A stretch of DNA of 64,000 nt from Gordonia sp. PDNC005 (GTDB lineage Bacteria > Actinomycetota > Actinomycetes > Mycobacteriales > Mycobacteriaceae). The translations under genes and the position numbers were made by a program. The stretch is taken from the NCBI RefSeq assembly GCF_016919385.1, contig NZ_CP070351.1:3038001-3102000 (forward strand), given 5' to 3'. Positions 61,380 to 64,000 of the stretch are shown here, piece by piece. Position 1 is the first letter of the stretch; each line of letters begins with the position of its first letter. Below the pieces are notes generated by a model that did no database searches, was not told the DNA's origin, and saw only the letters and a list, made by a program, of their open reading frames with translations.

Positions 61380-62404
61380 CAGCTCGCCCATGCGGTCAGG
61401 GACGGACTGTCGATCCACTTGCGCCCTTCGCAGGCCAGCGCCCGAATGTCCGCGTCGACCATGATCCGTGCCAATGACGGGGCGTCGACCGTGGCGCTCC
61501 ACCCGAGGTGTTCCCGGGCGCGTGTCGCGTCCCCGATCAGGCTGTCGACCTCGGTCGGGCGGAGGTAACGCTCATCGAACTCGACGTGATCGCGCCAATC
61601 GAGGTCCGCGTGTTCGAAGGCCGCCGACAGGAAGTCCCGCACTGAGCAGGCACGGCCCGTCGCCAGGACGTAGTCGTCCGGTTCGTCCGCCTGAAGCATC
61701 CGCCACATGCCCTCGACGTACTCCGGCGCATACCCCCAGTCTCGGACCGCGTCCAGATTGCCCATGTACAACGAGTCCTCGAGACCGGCCTTGATTCTGG
61801 CGACGGCTCGGGTGATCTTGCGAGTCACAAACGTCTCGCCACGACGTGGCGACTCGTGGTTGAACAGGATTCCGTTGACCGCGAACAGTCCGTAGGCTTC
61901 TCGGTAGTTTCGGGTGACCCAGTAGGAGTAGACCTTCGCCGCGCCGTAGGGCGACCGGGGGTAGAAGAGGGTCGACTCGTTCTGCGGCGGCGGCGACGCG
62001 CCGAACATCTCCGAGCTCGACGCCTGGTAGTACCGGCATTCGATACCCGCCTGGCGGACGGCTTCGAGGAGCCGGATCGATCCCATCCCGGTCGTGTCGC
62101 CCGTGTGCTCGGGTTCGTCGAAGCTGACTCGCACATGCGATTGGGCCGCCAGGTTGTACACCTCGTCCGGGTCGATCTTCGAGATCAACGTGACCAGTCG
62201 GGCCCCGTCGCTCAGGTCCCCGTAGTGCAGGAACAGCCTGGCGTCAGGGTCGTGTGGGTCCCGGTAGAGGTGGTCGATTCGGCCGGTGTTGAAGGTCGAC
62301 GCCCGACGGGTCAGGCCGTGAACCTCGTAGCCTTTCGCGAGCAGGAGCTCGGCGAGGTATGAGCCGTCCTGTCCGGTGATTCCGGTGATCAGTGCCTTCT
62401 TCAT
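61379..62404 (-). CDS. gmd: GDP-mannose 4,6-dehydratase
   Basis: The 341-residue enzyme converts GDP-mannose to the 4-keto-6-deoxy intermediate. Motifs are [36 protein letters not shown] and [10 protein letters not shown] with the catalytic Tyr and Lys. It is coupled to fcl, so the polymer contains fucose or a derivative. ATG at 62404 follows GAAAGG. Confidence 0.96.
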   Translation of the reverse strand: MKKALITGITGQDGSYLAELLLAKGYEVHGLTRRASTFNTGRIDHLYRDPHDPDARLFLHYGDLSDGARLVTLISKIDPDEVYNLAAQSHVRVSFDEPEHTGDTTGMGSIRLLEAVRQAGIECRYYQASSSEMFGASPPPQNESTLFYPRSPYGAAKVYSYWVTRNYREAYGLFAVNGILFNHESPRRGETFVTRKITRAVARIKAGLEDSLYMGNLDAVRDWGYAPEYVEGMWRMLQADEPDDYVLATGRACSVRDFLSAAFEHADLDWRDHVEFDERYLRPTEVDSLIGDATRAREHLGWSATVDAPSLARIMVDADIRALACEGRKWIDSPSLTAWAS

Positions 62405-62437
62405 GACGGCCTTTCGGTTCGGTAGCGGGGCAGGACA

Positions 62438-63949
62438 TCAGTACGCACCGTCCTTGGAGAGCACCGCGTGTGCGGTGCGGCGGAGAATGATCAGATCACC
62501 GGTCAGTGACCAGTTCTCTACATACGACAGGTCGAGTTGCGCCGATTCCTCCCACGAGAGGTCGCTGCGTCCTGACACCTGCCACAGTCCTGTGATGCCG
62601 GGCCGGACGAGCTGACGCCGGACCACCATGCGGTTGTACGTCTGGACTTCGTCGCGCAGCGGCGGGCGTGGCCCGACGAGGCTCATCGTCCCGCTCATCA
62701 CGTTGAAGAGCTGGGGAAGCTCATCGAGGCTGTGTCGCCGCAGAAAGCGCCCTACGCGGGTCACCCGCGGATCGTCGTGGATCTTGAACAGGACACCGTT
62801 GCCGTCGTCGTGTTGAGCGAGGTCGGCGACCATCCTGTCGGCGCCGTCGACCATCGTCCGGAACTTCCACATGTAGAACGGAACGTTCTTCGCCCCGATC
62901 CGCTCACCGAGATAGAACACCGGACCACGGCTGTCGAGTTTGATCGCGATCGCGCACACCACCATGACCGGCGCGAAGACAACGATCGCGCACAGGCTGA
63001 CAGCTTTGTCGAAGGCGACCTTCATGATCCGATTCGCGGCGTGGTGCCGCGGGCGGTCGACGTGCAGGAGAGGCAGTCCGGGTTCGATGCGGACGGTGAT
63101 CCGGGGGCCCGCGACACCGGCGAGGCCGGGTGCGACCAGCAGGTCGATTCCCTGGTCGTCGAGTTCCCACATCAGATCGTGCAGCGCGTCGTGCCCGAGC
63201 ACCTCTGCATCAGTGACGGCAGCGACCGCCGCTCCGGTCTCGGCGAGCGCGGAGTGCACGTCGGAGTAACCGGCGTACACGCTGATTCCCGCGTCGACGA
63301 GTTGTCGATCACTGCGAATGCGCAACGCGGCCTCGGCCGACGGCACACACACTCCGACCACCGTGTACCCGAGCGCAGCATTGTCGAGGAGCCTGCGAGC
63401 AAGAGCCGCCGCCGTCGTCGCATCGCCGATCACGAGCACAGCCTGGAGGTACCGTCCACGCGACCGCCCGCGGGCCACACGACGACGCCAGAGCCACCGC
63501 GACACCAGGAGCATCAAGGTTCCGAGCGGAAAGACGACGGCGAGATATCCGCGAGCGACGGACAGGTTCAATGCGAGGTCGACGATGGCGAGGGCCCCGA
63601 ACAGGCAGAAACTCGCGGAGATCACGCGGTTGTACTCAGTCGCACCGCTGCACAGCACCCGCCGGTCCCTCGCCTGGGCGAGTCCGAGCGCCACCGTCCA
63701 CCCGAAGACCAGACCGACCTCCCGCCACACCATCGGAGTTCCGAGAAGCCCCGCGGGCGCCGTCAGATCGGCATCGGCTCCGAAACGGACGAGATGTCCC
63801 GCCGCCACCGCTGCCGCGACGACGACGAAGTCGGAGAACCGGAGCCGACGGCTCAAGATGTCGAGCCACGGATGCGACCGTGCGATCCGGTGAACGACGG
63901 GATCGCGCGTTGTGCCCCATCCGATCTCCGCGTCGTACGGAACGCTCAT
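62438..63949 (-). CDS. Polyprenyl-phosphate sugar-1-phosphate transferase (WcaJ-like)
   Basis: The 503-residue protein begins repeat-unit synthesis by loading a hexose-1-phosphate onto undecaprenyl phosphate. It has four to five N-terminal membrane helices, a central CoA-binding-like domain ([20 protein letters not shown]), another membrane helix, then the transferase domain with [34 protein letters not shown] and [14 protein letters not shown]. It is the first visible gene of the minus-strand exopolysaccharide operon. The ATG at 63949 has GGGAG about 10 nt upstream. Confidence 0.92.
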   Translation of the reverse strand: MSVPYDAEIGWGTTRDPVVHRIARSHPWLDILSRRLRFSDFVVVAAAVAAGHLVRFGADADLTAPAGLLGTPMVWREVGLVFGWTVALGLAQARDRRVLCSGATEYNRVISASFCLFGALAIVDLALNLSVARGYLAVVFPLGTLMLLVSRWLWRRRVARGRSRGRYLQAVLVIGDATTAAALARRLLDNAALGYTVVGVCVPSAEAALRIRSDRQLVDAGISVYAGYSDVHSALAETGAAVAAVTDAEVLGHDALHDLMWELDDQGIDLLVAPGLAGVAGPRITVRIEPGLPLLHVDRPRHHAANRIMKVAFDKAVSLCAIVVFAPVMVVCAIAIKLDSRGPVFYLGERIGAKNVPFYMWKFRTMVDGADRMVADLAQHDDGNGVLFKIHDDPRVTRVGRFLRRHSLDELPQLFNVMSGTMSLVGPRPPLRDEVQTYNRMVVRRQLVRPGITGLWQVSGRSDLSWEESAQLDLSYVENWSLTGDLIILRRTAHAVLSKDGAY

Positions 63950-63967
63950 GTGTCGTCTGCTCCCACT

Positions 63968-63983
63968 CCGAGACGCGTCTCGG
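63968..63983. promoter_or_regulatory. Perfect palindrome upstream of the exopolysaccharide operon
   Basis: CCGAGACGCGTCTCGG is a perfect 16-bp palindrome 19 bp before the sugar transferase ATG. It may be an operator for the operon or a terminator of a gene beyond the window edge. Confidence 0.35.
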
Positions 63984-64000
63984 CTTCCGGCGCAAGGACT

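Overview
The window is GC-rich, densely coded DNA from an actinobacterium of the order Mycobacteriales. A Gordonia-like or related mycolate genus is the best guess. The reasons are a str operon of actinobacterial type, a SigK/RskA pair with MPT83/DipZ partners, a CYP51 locus and an echA7-fadE12-accA2-accD2-fadE13 locus that both match Mycobacterium tuberculosis gene order (from memory), an IdeR-type iron box, and many promoters that fit leaderless transcripts. I see no insertion sequence, prophage, CRISPR array, tRNA or rRNA.

Region 1 (1-4.7 kb, minus strand) is the str operon rpsL-rpsG-fusA-tuf; tuf runs off the left edge. It has a clear -35/-10 promoter, a leader of about 265 nt and hairpins between its genes. 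Region 2 (4.7-6.7 kb) is a divergent GntR regulator and a CynX-type MFS transporter sharing one operator-like dyad.

Region 3 (6.7-15.4 kb) is a SigK system gathered in one place. A minus-strand run encodes a fasciclin lipoprotein (MPT83-like), an SRPBCC-SDR fusion, an FAD oxidoreductase, a DUF1365 protein, a cyclopropane-fatty-acid-synthase-like methyltransferase, SigK and its membrane anti-sigma factor RskA. dipZ is divergent from it. Three promoters have the form CCATCC-N15-CCGAA(T/C), so SigK probably drives its own operon, the lipoprotein and the disulfide-handling protein DipZ. In M. tuberculosis these genes lie at two distant loci.

Region 4 (15.4-21.8 kb) has exonuclease III, a GAF/Fis regulator of AcoR type with the aldehyde and alcohol dehydrogenases it probably controls, a strong terminator, a 440-nt stretch without a convincing gene and a small secreted protein. 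Region 5 (21.9-32.9 kb) is an acyl-CoA catabolic operon: TetR, EchA7, FadE12, AccA2, AccD2, FadE13, an AtuA-like protein and a TIGR03084 protein, with a divergent double-hotdog thioesterase. It looks like a pathway that dehydrogenates, carboxylates and hydrates a branched or unusual acyl-CoA.

Region 6 (32.9-37.7 kb) has an SDR and a thiolase divergent around three palindromes in AT-rich DNA, an iron-box-controlled entA-entC pair for the start of catechol siderophore synthesis, an EthD-like protein and a small membrane protein. Region 7 (37.7-49.2 kb) is the CYP51 locus. A minus-strand operon has TetR, CYP123-like P450, SDR, CYP51, [3Fe-4S] ferredoxin, a SnoaL-like protein and an uncharacterised 417-residue protein. 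The divergent plus-strand operon has an aldehyde dehydrogenase, an SDR, a beta-hydroxyacid dehydrogenase and a carboxymuconolactone-decarboxylase-like protein, followed by a thioesterase and an amidohydrolase. Two matching operator-like dyads lie between the operons.

Region 8 (49.2-64 kb) is a Wzx/Wzy-type exopolysaccharide cluster. It starts with a polyprenyl-phosphate sugar transferase, makes GDP-L-fucose (Gmd, Fcl), and carries three glycosyltransferases, several hexapeptide acyltransferases, a flippase fused to an SGNH hydrolase, a polymerase/ligase, two Wzz-like proteins, a lipoprotein and a secreted glycoside hydrolase. Almost every junction is a 4-nt stop/start overlap, so it should be translated as one coupled unit. 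The flippase-SGNH and glycosyltransferase-acyltransferase fusions are its most unusual features.
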